The position numbers were made by a program, and so were the translations under genes. Positions 42,494 through 51,031 of a stretch of DNA of 64,000 bases are shown here, one piece after another. This DNA comes from Nocardioides sp. CFH 31398. GTDB lineage: Bacteria > Actinomycetota > Actinomycetes > Propionibacteriales > Nocardioidaceae. Every line of letters begins with the position of its first letter. The first letter of the stretch is position 1. Location: NCBI RefSeq assembly GCF_022436705.1, contig NZ_JAKUHT010000020.1, positions 62,001 through 126,000 of the forward strand, in the 5' to 3' direction. Under the pieces are notes generated by a model. It was not told the DNA's origin, searched no databases, and saw only the letters and a list, made by a program, of their open reading frames with translations.

Positions 42494-43087
42494 TCAGTCC
42501 AGGAGGAGCCGCCTCGTGCCGACGAACGGCACCGGCGACCGGGTCCGGCTGTCCCGTAGGGCGTCGTCGGCGTAGGACAGGACGAACTCCTCGTACACGG
42601 CGAACGCCGCGGCGCCGGTGCGCACCCACCGGGGCCGTCCGAGGCACGAGCGCGGGACGGAGGCGGTGACGCGGTCCGCGGCCGGCAGGAGGTTCCCCTG
42701 AAGGCCCGGGCAGTCGACCTCCTGGCCGAGGTCGGTGTCGTACAGACCGACGACCTTCTCGCCGTCCGCCGTGCGCTGCACGACGGCGACCAGGAGACGC
42801 TCGTCGGAGGTGCCCACGGCGAAGTTCGCACCGACGGCCGACGTGGTGTCGAGGTCCGCGACGACGACCTGCATCGACACCCGGCCGTCGGCGTGCCGGC
42901 TGGTCAGCTGCAGCACGCCCGCGGAGGGGCGGGGTTCCTGCTGCCGCCCCTGGATCTCGGACACGTCACCGCGCGGGTCGCGCCTCACCTCGACGTCGGC
43001 CGCGGCGGGGCCGGCGACGACGAGCGGGACGACGAGCGCGGCGGCGCAGGCCACGGCGGCGGGCAGGCGGTGGGGCGGAGTGGCCAC
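42494..43087 (-). CDS. Putative secreted protein
   Basis: A 197-residue protein with a Sec-type signal (PAAVACAAALVVPLVVAGPAAA, cleavage after about residue 32). The mature part is beta-rich, with two Cys (VDCPGLQG, RSCLGRP) probably disulfide-bonded, and a repeated strand pattern around DPRGDVSEIQG, which recalls calcium- or polymer-binding secreted domains; I cannot name it. GTG 43087 starts it. It is divergent from another secreted protein gene, with a 275 bp gap between. Confidence 0.65.
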   Translation of the reverse strand: MATPPHRLPAAVACAAALVVPLVVAGPAAADVEVRRDPRGDVSEIQGRQQEPRPSAGVLQLTSRHADGRVSMQVVVADLDTTSAVGANFAVGTSDERLLVAVVQRTADGEKVVGLYDTDLGQEVDCPGLQGNLLPAADRVTASVPRSCLGRPRWVRTGAAAFAVYEEFVLSYADDALRDSRTRSPVPFVGTRRLLLD

Positions 43088-43362
43088 GGGCGGTCTCCTC
43101 GCGGGGGACGGACGCGCCCGAGACGCCCGGTTGTCGCCGCCGAGCATGCTCCCGACGAGCCCCGTTGTCACGGGTCGGCCGAGGCCGTCCCCGAGGCGTC
43201 CTCGGGTCGTCGCCCGGCGCCCCCCTGCCGCCGCTGTCGCCGCTGTCGCCGCTGTCGCCGAGGGAAACCTGTGCCGGACGGGTTTGGTGGGGTGACCGGG
43301 ACGGAAGGGGTGAGTGTGACCGGGGTCACCAGACCTCGGCACCGTCACCACGGGGGTCCACC
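43088..43362. promoter_or_regulatory. Divergent control region of two secreted-protein genes
   Basis: The longest gene-free stretch of the window. It holds three exact tandem copies of ccgctgtcg (43231-43257) and a palindrome GTGACC-gg-GGTCAC at 43316-43329, a likely operator or sigma-factor site for the plus-strand gene starting at 43363. GGTGACC also occurs at 43291. I see no coding sequence or stable RNA gene. Confidence 0.5.
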
Positions 43363-44025
43363 ATGACCAGACGTCTGCTCGCCGGCCTCGTCGCCGGCCT
43401 GACCATGACCGGAGCGGCGACTCTCGCCGCCCCGGCCTCCGCCGACGAACCCACCGACCCGGCGGCCACGAGCCGCCTGCCCTACCAGCGCGAGGTCGCG
43501 CAGGTCCTCCCGGACGCCGCGGGCGGCACCCGGGCGGCGCAGCCCGGTACCGGCATCCGAGGTCCGAACAGCGGCACCGCGACCGTGTACGACGAGCCCT
43601 GTCTCGGCGAGGAGGTCCGAGCCCGTGGCGAGTCCGGTCGCGCGGCTCTCTACCGTCCCGGCCCGGAGGCCGAGGCGCGGCCGGTGACGCCGGTCGTCCA
43701 GGAGCGCACCTTCGCCTCGCCGGAGGCGGCACGGGCGGCACTCGGCGTGCTGCGGGCCGCGGTGCGGGAGTGTCGCGGGCAGACGGCGCGGACGAGGACG
43801 GAGACCTACTCGTGGTTCCAGCGTTCGGTCCCGCTGTACGGCCAGGACCGGCTCGGATGGAGCCTGCGGACGACGTACTCGGGCGGCGGGAAGGTGTTCG
43901 ACCTGCACTACCTGGTGCTGCGCGGCGACACCCTGGTGCACGTCGTGACCTCGAAGCGGGGCTCGCTGCCCGACCAGGGCGCGTCGCAGCGCCTCACCCG
44001 CCTGGCGCTCACCACGCTCCGGTGA
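43363..44025 (+). CDS. Putative secreted protein
   Basis: A 220-residue protein with an N-terminal signal (RRLLAGLVAGLTMTGAATLAAPASA, cleaved near residue 28). The mature protein has a Cys pair (EPCLGEE, RECRGQT) and a helical segment AARAALGVLRAAVRECRG, followed by beta-strand-rich sequence with the repeated T-Y-S-W and LHYLVLRG. This recalls PknH-sensor-like or lipoprotein-LpqN-like extracellular domains, but I am not sure. ATG 43363 is clear, and a palindromic site lies 33 bp upstream. It is convergent with the first CFA-synthase-like gene. Confidence 0.65.
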   Translation: MTRRLLAGLVAGLTMTGAATLAAPASADEPTDPAATSRLPYQREVAQVLPDAAGGTRAAQPGTGIRGPNSGTATVYDEPCLGEEVRARGESGRAALYRPGPEAEARPVTPVVQERTFASPEAARAALGVLRAAVRECRGQTARTRTETYSWFQRSVPLYGQDRLGWSLRTTYSGGGKVFDLHYLVLRGDTLVHVVTSKRGSLPDQGASQRLTRLALTTLR

Positions 44026-44055
44026 GCAGCCGCTGAGACGCGGCGGCCGGATGGC

Positions 44056-45342
44056 TCAGAAGTCCCGCACCCGCGGCAGGGTGTGGTCGGCGCCGGGGCG
44101 GACCATGAGGATCTGGTCCACGCCCATGCGACCGTCGCGGAAGGCCATCCGGCCGCCCACCAGGTAGAGCCGCCACACGCGGACGACCTCCTCGCCGACG
44201 AGCTCGGTGAGCCGGGCCGCGTTCTTCTCGAACGTCTCGAGCCACCCGTCGACGGTCCACACGTAGTGCTCACGCATCGCGTGGACGTCGCGGACCTCGA
44301 GGCCGCCTTCCTCCAGCAGCGCGACGGTCTCGCCGACCGGGCGCATGTGCATGTCGGGAGCGATGAACGACTCGATGAAGGGGCCGCCACCGGGGTGGCC
44401 CTTGCGGCCGCCGGCCCGCGACATCTGCTGCACGAGCACGCGGCCGCCGGGCTTGACCGCGTCGCGCAGCACCCGGGCGTACGTCGGGTAGTTGCCCTGC
44501 CCGACGTGCTCACCCATCTCGATGCTCGCGGCGGCGTCGAAGTGGCCGGCGCCCCCCTGGACCTCCGGGATCTCGCGGTAGTCCTGCAAGCGGATCTCGA
44601 CGCGGTCGCCCAGGCCGCGCTCGGCGATGCGGGCGTCGATGAACTTCTTCTGCTCCGCCGCGATCGTCACGCCGGTCACCTGCGCGCCGTAGTGCTCCGC
44701 GGCGTGCAGCGACAGCGAGCCCCAGCCGCACCCGACGTCCAGGAACCGCATGCCCGGCTCGAGGCCGATCTTGCGGCAGACGAGGTCCAGCTTGTCGCGC
44801 TGCGCGTCGGTGAGCGTGTACGACGGGTCGTCGAGCGGCTTGGTGAAGTACGCCGACGAGTACGCCATCTGCGGCTCGAGGATCAACGAGTAGAACTCGT
44901 TCGACAGGTCGTAGTGGTGGCTGATCGCTCGGCGGTCGCGGAGCCGGGAGTGCAGCCGGCCCGTGATCCGCGCCTGCGAGGCCGGGGCGACGGGCGGGCG
45001 GCCGAGGACGCCGAGGTCGCGGGCCGTCCGCGCGGCCTGCAGCAGCGTCGACGGTGTCGGGCGTACCCCCGACAGGCCCCGCTCCGCGGCGACCGACCAC
45101 ACGTGGGTCAGGGCGTCGTCCAGGTCGTGGTGCACCTCGATCTCGCCGGTGACGTAGGCCTGCGCCGCGCCCAGCTCCCCCGGGTGCCAGAGCAGCCGAC
45201 GGAGGGCGTCCGGCGTGCGGATCTCCACCAGCGGTGCGCCGACGGGGCCGGTCTCGCTGCCGTCCCAGGCACGCAGCCGCACGGGCAGCTCGCCGCCCAC
45301 GAACGGGGCGAGCGCCTCGGCGAGACGGTCGGCGACGGTCAT
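44056..45342 (-). CDS. Cyclopropane-fatty-acyl-phospholipid synthase family methyltransferase (downstream copy)
   Basis: A 428-residue SAM-dependent enzyme of the CFA synthase/UfaA1 family, which methylates or cyclopropanates acyl chains of membrane lipids. An N-terminal domain (1-130) precedes ISHHYDLSNEFYSLILEP, the bicarbonate/substrate block, then the SAM motif RFLDVGCGWGSLSLHAAEHYG and VTGVTIAAEQ. DAAASIEMGEHVGQGNYPTY holds the active-site Glu. Length fits the family. ATG 45342 overlaps the stop of the second CFA-like gene, placing it last in the SigK-type operon. Confidence 0.9.
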   Translation of the reverse strand: MTVADRLAEALAPFVGGELPVRLRAWDGSETGPVGAPLVEIRTPDALRRLLWHPGELGAAQAYVTGEIEVHHDLDDALTHVWSVAAERGLSGVRPTPSTLLQAARTARDLGVLGRPPVAPASQARITGRLHSRLRDRRAISHHYDLSNEFYSLILEPQMAYSSAYFTKPLDDPSYTLTDAQRDKLDLVCRKIGLEPGMRFLDVGCGWGSLSLHAAEHYGAQVTGVTIAAEQKKFIDARIAERGLGDRVEIRLQDYREIPEVQGGAGHFDAAASIEMGEHVGQGNYPTYARVLRDAVKPGGRVLVQQMSRAGGRKGHPGGGPFIESFIAPDMHMRPVGETVALLEEGGLEVRDVHAMREHYVWTVDGWLETFEKNAARLTELVGEEVVRVWRLYLVGGRMAFRDGRMGVDQILMVRPGADHTLPRVRDF

Positions 45343-46688
45343 CGGGCGTCCTCCCGGGTGAAGAGCAGCTGGTTGACGTCGAGGTACGCCGAGGCGAAGC
45401 CCGCCCGGGAGTACTCGAGGTAGAAGTGCCACATCCGGCGGAACGTCTCGTCGAAGCCGAGCGCGCCGATCCGTGCGGCGGCGGCGGTCGCCGTGACGTC
45501 CCACTGCCGCAGGGTCTCGGCGTAGTGCTGGCCCATCGAGAGCCGCCCGGTCATCCGGAGCGCGGTGTCGGCCCGGGTGATCTCGTCCAGGACCTGCACC
45601 GACGGCAGGAAGCCGCCGGGGAAGATGTACTTGTTGATCCAGGTGTAGGTCCGCCTCGTGGCGAGCATCCGGTCGTGCGGCATCGTGATCGCCTGGATGC
45701 CGACCCGACCACCGGGCGCCAGCACCCGGTCGATGGTGCGGAAGTACGTCGACCAGTACTCGTGGCCGACGGCCTCGATCATCTCGACGGAGACGACGGC
45801 GTCGTAGGTGCCCTGCACGGCGCGGTAGTCGCACAGCTCGACGGTGACGGCCTCGGTGTGACCGGCCTCGTCGATCCGTCGCTGCGCCAGCGCCTGCTGC
45901 TCGCTGGACAGGGTCACGGAGTGGACCGTCGCCCCGCGGGCGGCGGCGCGGATCGCGAGCTCGCCCCAGCCGGTGCCGATCTCGAGCACCCGGGTGCCCC
46001 GGCCCACGCCGGTCTGGTCGAGCAGCCGCTCGATCTTGCGGGCCTGGGCCGCCTCGAGGTCGGCCCCGGGCACCGGCGGCGCGGCCTGCAGGAACGGGCC
46101 GACCGTGTCGCGGACGGCGTCGAGCCGCGCCTCGAACAGTGCGGAGGAGTAGCTCAGCGTCGGGTCGAGGAACGTGGCGAACAGGTCGTTCGAGAGGTCG
46201 TAGTGGTGCGCGATGTTGCCGCGGGTCTGCTTCTCGGTGTTGCGGTGCAGCGCCGGCGGTCGGCGGACGACGGCGGCGCGCAGCTTCTGCAGCGGCTCGG
46301 GCACCAGGCGCGGCATCTCCGCGGACAGCACGGCGAGGAAGCCGCCCAGGTCACCGGAGGGCCCCTCGTCCCAGGCGCCGGTCAGGTAGGCCTCGCCGAA
46401 GCCGATGAGGGCGTCGCGGCCGAACCGGGCGAAGAACTCGTCGGGACGGTGGATCGTCATCTCCGGGCCGCCGAGCCCGAGCGTCGAGCCGGGCCCGTCG
46501 GCACCGTGGACGGTGACCGGCAGCCGCGAGATCGCGGCGGCGAAGAGCCGCTTCGCGACCAGCGCGGACACCCGGGTGCGGGGGCCGGAGGGGACGCGGT
46601 CCAGACCCGGCCACGTGTGCGGGTCGGGACGGGGTACCGCGTACGCGGTGGCGCCCAGGTCTTCGTGCGGTGTCATCTCGGTGGTCAC
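45339..46688 (-). CDS. Cyclopropane-fatty-acyl-phospholipid synthase family methyltransferase (upstream copy, UfaA1-like)
   Basis: A 449-residue paralogue of the next gene, with NIAHHYDLSNDLFATFLDP, SAM motif RVLEIGTGWGELAIRAAARG, VTLSSEQ and VVSVEMIEAVGHEYWSTYF. KYIFPGGFLPS and the ending FLEYSRAGFASAYLDVNQLLF are typical of UfaA1-type proteins encoded beside DUF1365 genes. GTG 46688 is chosen for the 4 bp overlap with the FAD/DUF1365 gene. The mycobacterial sigK locus has one such gene (ufaA1); here two stand in tandem. Confidence 0.9.
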   Translation of the reverse strand: MTTEMTPHEDLGATAYAVPRPDPHTWPGLDRVPSGPRTRVSALVAKRLFAAAISRLPVTVHGADGPGSTLGLGGPEMTIHRPDEFFARFGRDALIGFGEAYLTGAWDEGPSGDLGGFLAVLSAEMPRLVPEPLQKLRAAVVRRPPALHRNTEKQTRGNIAHHYDLSNDLFATFLDPTLSYSSALFEARLDAVRDTVGPFLQAAPPVPGADLEAAQARKIERLLDQTGVGRGTRVLEIGTGWGELAIRAAARGATVHSVTLSSEQQALAQRRIDEAGHTEAVTVELCDYRAVQGTYDAVVSVEMIEAVGHEYWSTYFRTIDRVLAPGGRVGIQAITMPHDRMLATRRTYTWINKYIFPGGFLPSVQVLDEITRADTALRMTGRLSMGQHYAETLRQWDVTATAAAARIGALGFDETFRRMWHFYLEYSRAGFASAYLDVNQLLFTREDAR

Positions 46689-48775
46689 GAGACGCCCTCC
46701 TGGCGGGGGTGGTCGGGTCGGGGGCGGACCGGCAGGCGGCGCAGCCAGAGCGTGATGCCGTGGAGCCTGATCAGCACGGAGTGTCGCAAGGCGACCGGCG
46801 CGGCGCGCCACGGGGCGTGGCGGGCGGTCGCGGTGCCGCGCAGCGAGGCCGAGAAGTCCTCGCCCTCGTCGGAGGTCAGGGACACGGCGACGTGCAGGTC
46901 GGTCTCGGTCGGGGTGGGGACGGCGATCTCGTATCGGCCGCCCGTCCCGTGGAACGGGGAGACGTACAGCGCCTTGTCGGTGCTGGCGCGGCCCTGGGCG
47001 TCCGGGTGGACGAGGTAGGCGTGCCGCTCGCCGTAGGTGTTGTGGACCTCGACGACCACGCAGCGCTGCTCGCCGTCCGGCCCGAAGCACCAGAACACCG
47101 AGATCGGGTTGAAGCAGTAGCCGAAGGCGCGGGGGTTGGCGGCCATGAGGATGCGGCCACCCGACACGTCGACGCCCTGCTGGGCGCAGAAGGCCTCGAC
47201 GTTCTCGCGGAGGCTGCGCTCCGGGTGGGCCGGGTCGTTGACGTGGTCCCGGGCCTCGAAGGTCCCGAGCACGGGGCCGAGGACGCCGGGTCGCGGCAGG
47301 TGGTCGAGGTCGACGACCTGGGTGTGCGAGCGGTGCGAGAACGTCCGCCGCAGCGGCGTGCGGCGGGTGTGGCTGATCGTGGTCGCGTAGGTGCGGGGCG
47401 AGGTGGACGCCGTGGCCGGGCGGCGGCCCGGCGCGGTGCGCTCCCAGTCCACACCCAACCGGGCCGCGGCCTCGACGCCCGAGCGCGCGCCGTCCTCGTG
47501 GAAGCCCCAGCCGTGGTAGGCGCCGGCGAAGGCGAGCCGGTCGGAGTCGCACTCGTCGAGCCGGCCCTGCGCGGCGACGGACTCGGGGGTGTAGAGCGGG
47601 TGCTCGTACTCCATCGTGTCGATCACCGTGGCCTCGTCGACGAGGTCGGCTCCGCCGAGGGTGACGAGGAAGCGGCGGTCGGTGACGCCGTACGCCTCGT
47701 CGAGGCGCATCAGCCGGGTGAGGTCGTAGGTGACCGTGACGGCCCCGGTGTCGCCGTGGTGGTGGGCGGGCCGGCGCAGGTAGTTCCACGACGCGCGGGC
47801 GCGCGGCAGGCGCGGCAGCAGCGAGGTGTCCGTGTGCAGCTGCGCGGTGTTGGTGGAGTACGTGATGGCGCCGAGGACCTCGCGCTGCGCGTCGGTCGGC
47901 GCGTCCAGCATCGCCAGCGCCTGGTGCGGGTGGGTGGCGACGACCACCGCGTCGAACGTCGTCCGCTCGCCGTTGCCGTCGGTGAGCTGCACGCCGTCGG
48001 CGGTCTCGAGCAGGCCGGTGACCTTGACGCCGGTGCGGACCTCGTCGAGGTGCTCGGCCACGGCGGCGACGTACGTCGCGGACCCGCCGACGACCGTCCG
48101 CCACGGCGGGGAGCCGAAGACCTGCAGCATCCCGTGGTGGGACAGGAAGCGGAACAGGTAGCGCGCGGGGTACTCCAGCGCACGGGCGTCGTCCGTGGAC
48201 CACACCGCGGCGACGAGGGGCTCCATGAACAGGGCACGGAAGTGCTGGTCGAAGCCGCCGTCGTCGAGGAACTCGGCGAGGGTGCGCAGGTCGGCGTCGG
48301 CGTCGGACGTCGAGCGCAGCAGCGCGCGGGCGCGGCGGTGGAAGCGGGGGACCTGGACGAGCATCCGCAGGAACGCGGGGTCGACGGCGTTGCGCCAGGT
48401 GGCGAACACCCCGGTGAGGCCGAGCGCGCCGGCCCACTCGACCCGCCGCTGCTCGTCGCGGATCGACATCGACATCTCGGAGAGCCGCGTCGTGACGCCG
48501 AGCTCGCCGAACAGCCGCAGCAGGTGGGGGTAGGTGCGCTCGTTGTGGACGATGAACCCGGTGTCGACCGGGACCGTCACGGTGGTGCCGTCGGGGCGTC
48601 GGACGTCGACGGGGTGGGTGTCGGCGTGGCCGCCGAGGCGGCTGTCGGCCTCCAGCAGGGTGACGTGGCAGGTCCGCGAGAGGACGTAGGCCGCGGTCAG
48701 GCCGGCGACACCGCTCCCGACGACGGCGACCCGACGACGGTCCGTGTGCTGCTCCCCATGACCCCCAGCGCTCAC
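46685..48775 (-). CDS. FAD-dependent oxidoreductase fused to DUF1365
   Basis: A 696-residue single reading frame with two full domains. Residues about 12-420 are an amine-oxidase/phytoene-desaturase-like flavoprotein: RRVAVVGSGVAGLTAAYVLS (dinucleotide fold), ADSRLGGHADT, and CDSDRLAFAGAYHGWGFHEDG near the C-terminal FAD site. Residues about 440-690 are DUF1365 (ISHTRRTPLRRTFSHRSHTQ, RAFGYCFNPISVFWCFGPDG, VSPFHGTGGRYEI). In the M. tuberculosis sigK locus these are separate neighbouring genes (Rv0449c, Rv0448c). No stop separates the domains. The pair is thought to act on lipids with the CFA-type enzyme. GTG 48775 overlaps the rskA stop. Confidence 0.85.
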   Translation of the reverse strand: MSAGGHGEQHTDRRRVAVVGSGVAGLTAAYVLSRTCHVTLLEADSRLGGHADTHPVDVRRPDGTTVTVPVDTGFIVHNERTYPHLLRLFGELGVTTRLSEMSMSIRDEQRRVEWAGALGLTGVFATWRNAVDPAFLRMLVQVPRFHRRARALLRSTSDADADLRTLAEFLDDGGFDQHFRALFMEPLVAAVWSTDDARALEYPARYLFRFLSHHGMLQVFGSPPWRTVVGGSATYVAAVAEHLDEVRTGVKVTGLLETADGVQLTDGNGERTTFDAVVVATHPHQALAMLDAPTDAQREVLGAITYSTNTAQLHTDTSLLPRLPRARASWNYLRRPAHHHGDTGAVTVTYDLTRLMRLDEAYGVTDRRFLVTLGGADLVDEATVIDTMEYEHPLYTPESVAAQGRLDECDSDRLAFAGAYHGWGFHEDGARSGVEAAARLGVDWERTAPGRRPATASTSPRTYATTISHTRRTPLRRTFSHRSHTQVVDLDHLPRPGVLGPVLGTFEARDHVNDPAHPERSLRENVEAFCAQQGVDVSGGRILMAANPRAFGYCFNPISVFWCFGPDGEQRCVVVEVHNTYGERHAYLVHPDAQGRASTDKALYVSPFHGTGGRYEIAVPTPTETDLHVAVSLTSDEGEDFSASLRGTATARHAPWRAAPVALRHSVLIRLHGITLWLRRLPVRPRPDHPRQEGVS

Positions 48776-49551
48776 GCGGCCGGTCCGAAGTCGAACTCGG
48801 CGATCGGCTCCGAGGTCGGCTCCTCCGAGCCCCCCTCCGGCTCGACGGTGATGCCGACGCCGTCGGCGCCGCGCGCCTCGCCGTTCAGCTGGACCGTCTG
48901 GTCCTCGGCGACCGGCATCAGCCCCGCCGGCTCGAAGACCCCGTCGCGCTCGTACCAGAGCTGGTAGACGCGGTCCGTGGGCGGCGGCGGCATGTTCTCG
49001 GTCCGGATGACCGAGGAGTTCGCCGTGTCGGAGTGGACGACGGTGGCGCGGACGTCCTTGCCGAGCTCGACCGAGGTCGAGCGGGCGTCGTCGGCCTGCA
49101 GCACCTGCTGCGCCGGGCTGAGCTCGTCGGGCTGGTCGACCCACGGCTGGGTGACGCCCAGGCCGACGGCGAGGACGGCGGCCGCGGCGACGCCGGCGAC
49201 CGTCGAGGTCCAGCGGCGGCGACGGCCGCGGCGCGCGGCGAGCTCGTCGCGCCGCTCGGCGAGGGTCGGCTGCACGGGCAGCGGCGGCAGCGGGCGGATG
49301 GTGCCGATCTGCGCCAGCACGTCGCGGCGCAGGCCCGGCGGGGGCGTGGTCAGGGAGGTCGAGGCGAGCACGCCCGCCGCCTCCTGGAGGGTGGCGACCT
49401 CGGCCTGGCAGTCCGGGCAGGCCGCCAGGTGCCGCTCGAACAGGGTCCGCTCGGACTCGTCGAGGGCGTCGACGGCGTACGCGCCGACCAGGGCGTGGCT
49501 GAGCTCGGTCTCGCTGGCGAGGTCGCGGGCCTGGTGGTCGTGATCGGTCAC
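48772..49551 (-). CDS. rskA: Anti-sigma-K factor RskA
   Basis: A 259-residue membrane anti-sigma factor. The cytosolic anti-sigma domain has the zinc-type motif HLAACPDC (about 41-48). A single membrane segment lies at about 95-115 (STVAGVAAAAVLAVGLGV). The extracellular RskA domain ends the protein (YQLWYERDGVFEPAGLMP). It should hold SigK inactive until proteolysis at the membrane releases it. GTG 49551 overlaps the sigK stop by 4 bp, and the gene is followed without gap by the FAD/DUF1365 gene. Confidence 0.92.
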   Translation of the reverse strand: MTDHDHQARDLASETELSHALVGAYAVDALDESERTLFERHLAACPDCQAEVATLQEAAGVLASTSLTTPPPGLRRDVLAQIGTIRPLPPLPVQPTLAERRDELAARRGRRRRWTSTVAGVAAAAVLAVGLGVTQPWVDQPDELSPAQQVLQADDARSTSVELGKDVRATVVHSDTANSSVIRTENMPPPPTDRVYQLWYERDGVFEPAGLMPVAEDQTVQLNGEARGADGVGITVEPEGGSEEPTSEPIAEFDFGPAA

Positions 49552-50141
49552 TGGCCGACTCCCATCGCGTCTCGTAGTCGGATCAGGCCGTCCCTGATCC
49601 GGGTCTTGGCGGTGCCCAGCGGCAGGTCGAGCAGCTGCGCGACCTCGGTGTGCGTGTAGCCGCCGAGGTAGGCCAGCTCGACGGCCTCGCGCTGCACGTC
49701 GGTGAGTGCGGCGAGGGCCGAGCGGACCCGGTGGGCCTCGAGCGACGCGTGCGCGGCCTCGGCCGTGCTGTCGTGCTCGGGCGTGCTCGTGCGGTGGTGG
49801 TAGGTCAGGTCGCGGCGGGTGCTGGCCTCCGCCGAGCGGACCCGGTCCACGGCCTTGCGGTGGACGATGGTCATCATCCAGGACAGCGCGCTGCCCTTCG
49901 CCGGGTCGAACCGGCTGGCGGTGCGCCAGGTCTCGAGGTAGGCCTCCTGGGTGACCTCCTCGGCCTGCGCCGGGTCTCTCACCACGCGGAGCGCGAGCCC
50001 GTGGACCCGTGCCGCGGTGGCGTCGTACAGCTCGCCGAAGGCGGCATGGTCGCCCCGGCTGGAGCGCTGGAGCAGGCGGCCCAGGGCCTCCGGCCCACCC
50101 GGTGCGGGTGGGCCGGAGGCTACGGGTTCAGTCGACCTCAC
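49548..50141 (-). CDS. sigK: ECF sigma factor SigK
   Basis: A 197-residue ECF sigma factor. Region 2 (about 30-95) has VRDPAQAEEVTQEAYLETWRTASRFDP and SALSWMMTIVHRKAVDRVR. Region 4 has LTDVQREAVELAYLGGYTHTEVAQLLDLPLGTAKTRIRDGLIRLR. These match SigK, which in mycobacteria drives the fasciclin antigens MPT70/MPT83 and its own locus. GTG 50141 is preferred because AGGGA lies 10 nt upstream and it leaves the fasciclin gene intact. A GTG at 50198 would overlap that gene by 17 bp. It is coupled to rskA. Confidence 0.9.
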   Translation of the reverse strand: MRSTEPVASGPPAPGGPEALGRLLQRSSRGDHAAFGELYDATAARVHGLALRVVRDPAQAEEVTQEAYLETWRTASRFDPAKGSALSWMMTIVHRKAVDRVRSAEASTRRDLTYHHRTSTPEHDSTAEAAHASLEAHRVRSALAALTDVQREAVELAYLGGYTHTEVAQLLDLPLGTAKTRIRDGLIRLRDAMGVGQ

Positions 50142-50181
50142 GGCCGCATCATCCCTGATGATCCTGGGTCGTGGCGCCCGA

Positions 50182-50901
50182 TCAGCCGTTGCCGCCACCG
50201 TTGCCGCCGCCCGTCTGCTCGGGCATCAGCACGCTGTCGATGACGTACACGTTGGCGTTGGCGGTCTGCACGTTGCCGCAGATGATGTTCGCCTCCTCGC
50301 CACCGTTGGCGGCGGGGATGGTGAAGTCCTCGCCCTCGCCCTCGATGGTCACGGTGTCCTCCGCGACGGTGGTCTGGTCACCGGCGAGGTCGGACGGGTC
50401 GACCCGCTCGGGCAGGACGTGGTGGGTGAGCACCGTGGTCAGGGCCGGCTTGTCGCCGAGGAGGGCGTTGAGGTCGGCCTCCGGGATCTTGGCGAAGGCG
50501 TCGTTGGTCGGCGCGAAGACGGTGGCGGCCTCGAGGCCGTTCAGGGTCTGCACCAGGTCGGCCTCGGTGACCGCGGTGACCAGGGTCTCCAGCAGCGGGT
50601 TGTTGCTGGCGGCGGTGGCGACCGGGTCGTCGGCCATGCCCTCGGCCGAGCCGGGGCCGTTCTGCGGCACCTCGGCGCAGGCGGCGCCGAAGTACATCGG
50701 CTCCTCCGCGGCCTCGGACTCGCTGGAGTCCTCGGAGGGGCTGGACTCCTCGGAGGGGGACTCCTCGGTGGCGCTGCTCTCGGAGCCCGACGAGTCGGAA
50801 CCGGAGTCGGCGTCCTCGCTCGAGCAGGCCGCGAGGCCCAGCGAGAGGGACAGGGCCAGGGCCGCGACGCCGCCGGTCCGCTTCAGGATCGTGCGCTGCA
50901 T
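50182..50901 (-). CDS. Fasciclin (FAS1) domain lipoprotein, MPT83-like
   Basis: A 239-residue exported lipoprotein: signal ending in LAAC (about residue 26), then a long Ser/Glu/Asp-rich linker (27-70), and one FAS1 domain with H1 and H2 motifs ATVFAPTNDAFAKIP and ANIICGNVQTANANVYVIDSVLMP. A short poly-GGN tail closes it. MPT83 and MPT70 of tuberculosis bacteria are SigK-controlled FAS1 proteins. Here the gene sits directly upstream of sigK and is preceded by a SigK-like promoter. It is probably a surface adhesion or sensing protein. ATG 50901. Confidence 0.9.
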   Translation of the reverse strand: MQRTILKRTGGVAALALSLSLGLAACSSEDADSGSDSSGSESSATEESPSEESSPSEDSSESEAAEEPMYFGAACAEVPQNGPGSAEGMADDPVATAASNNPLLETLVTAVTEADLVQTLNGLEAATVFAPTNDAFAKIPEADLNALLGDKPALTTVLTHHVLPERVDPSDLAGDQTTVAEDTVTIEGEGEDFTIPAANGGEEANIICGNVQTANANVYVIDSVLMPEQTGGGNGGGNG

Positions 50902-50955
50902 GGTGAGGCCTTTCTGTCGGCGACCCGGACTGTCCGGGCCGTGCGGGGGAAGTGC

Positions 50956-50989
50956 GCAGGTGATTCGTCACCTGCGGGTGGGTGGATGG
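50956..50989 (-). promoter_or_regulatory. SigK-type promoter and hairpin before the fasciclin gene
   Basis: Read on the minus strand: CCATCC (50989-50984), 16 bp, CGAATC (50967-50962), 61 bp ahead of the fasciclin ATG. This resembles the -35/-10 pair reported for mycobacterial SigK, as I recall it. GCAGGTGA-cgaa-TCACCTGC (50975-50956) makes a perfect 8 bp hairpin that spans the -10. It may terminate the upstream molybdoenzyme gene or bind a regulator. Confidence 0.6.
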
Positions 50990-51031
50990 GTGCTGACCTG
51001 GGTTTTTTCGACGTTCCCGACCATCTCGGGG

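Noticed and set aside
46685..49144. Longer start for the FAD/DUF1365 protein reaching into rskA
   Set aside because: The extra N-terminus is Arg/Ala/Pro-rich shadow of rskA; GTG 48775 with the usual overlap gives a complete FAD fold.
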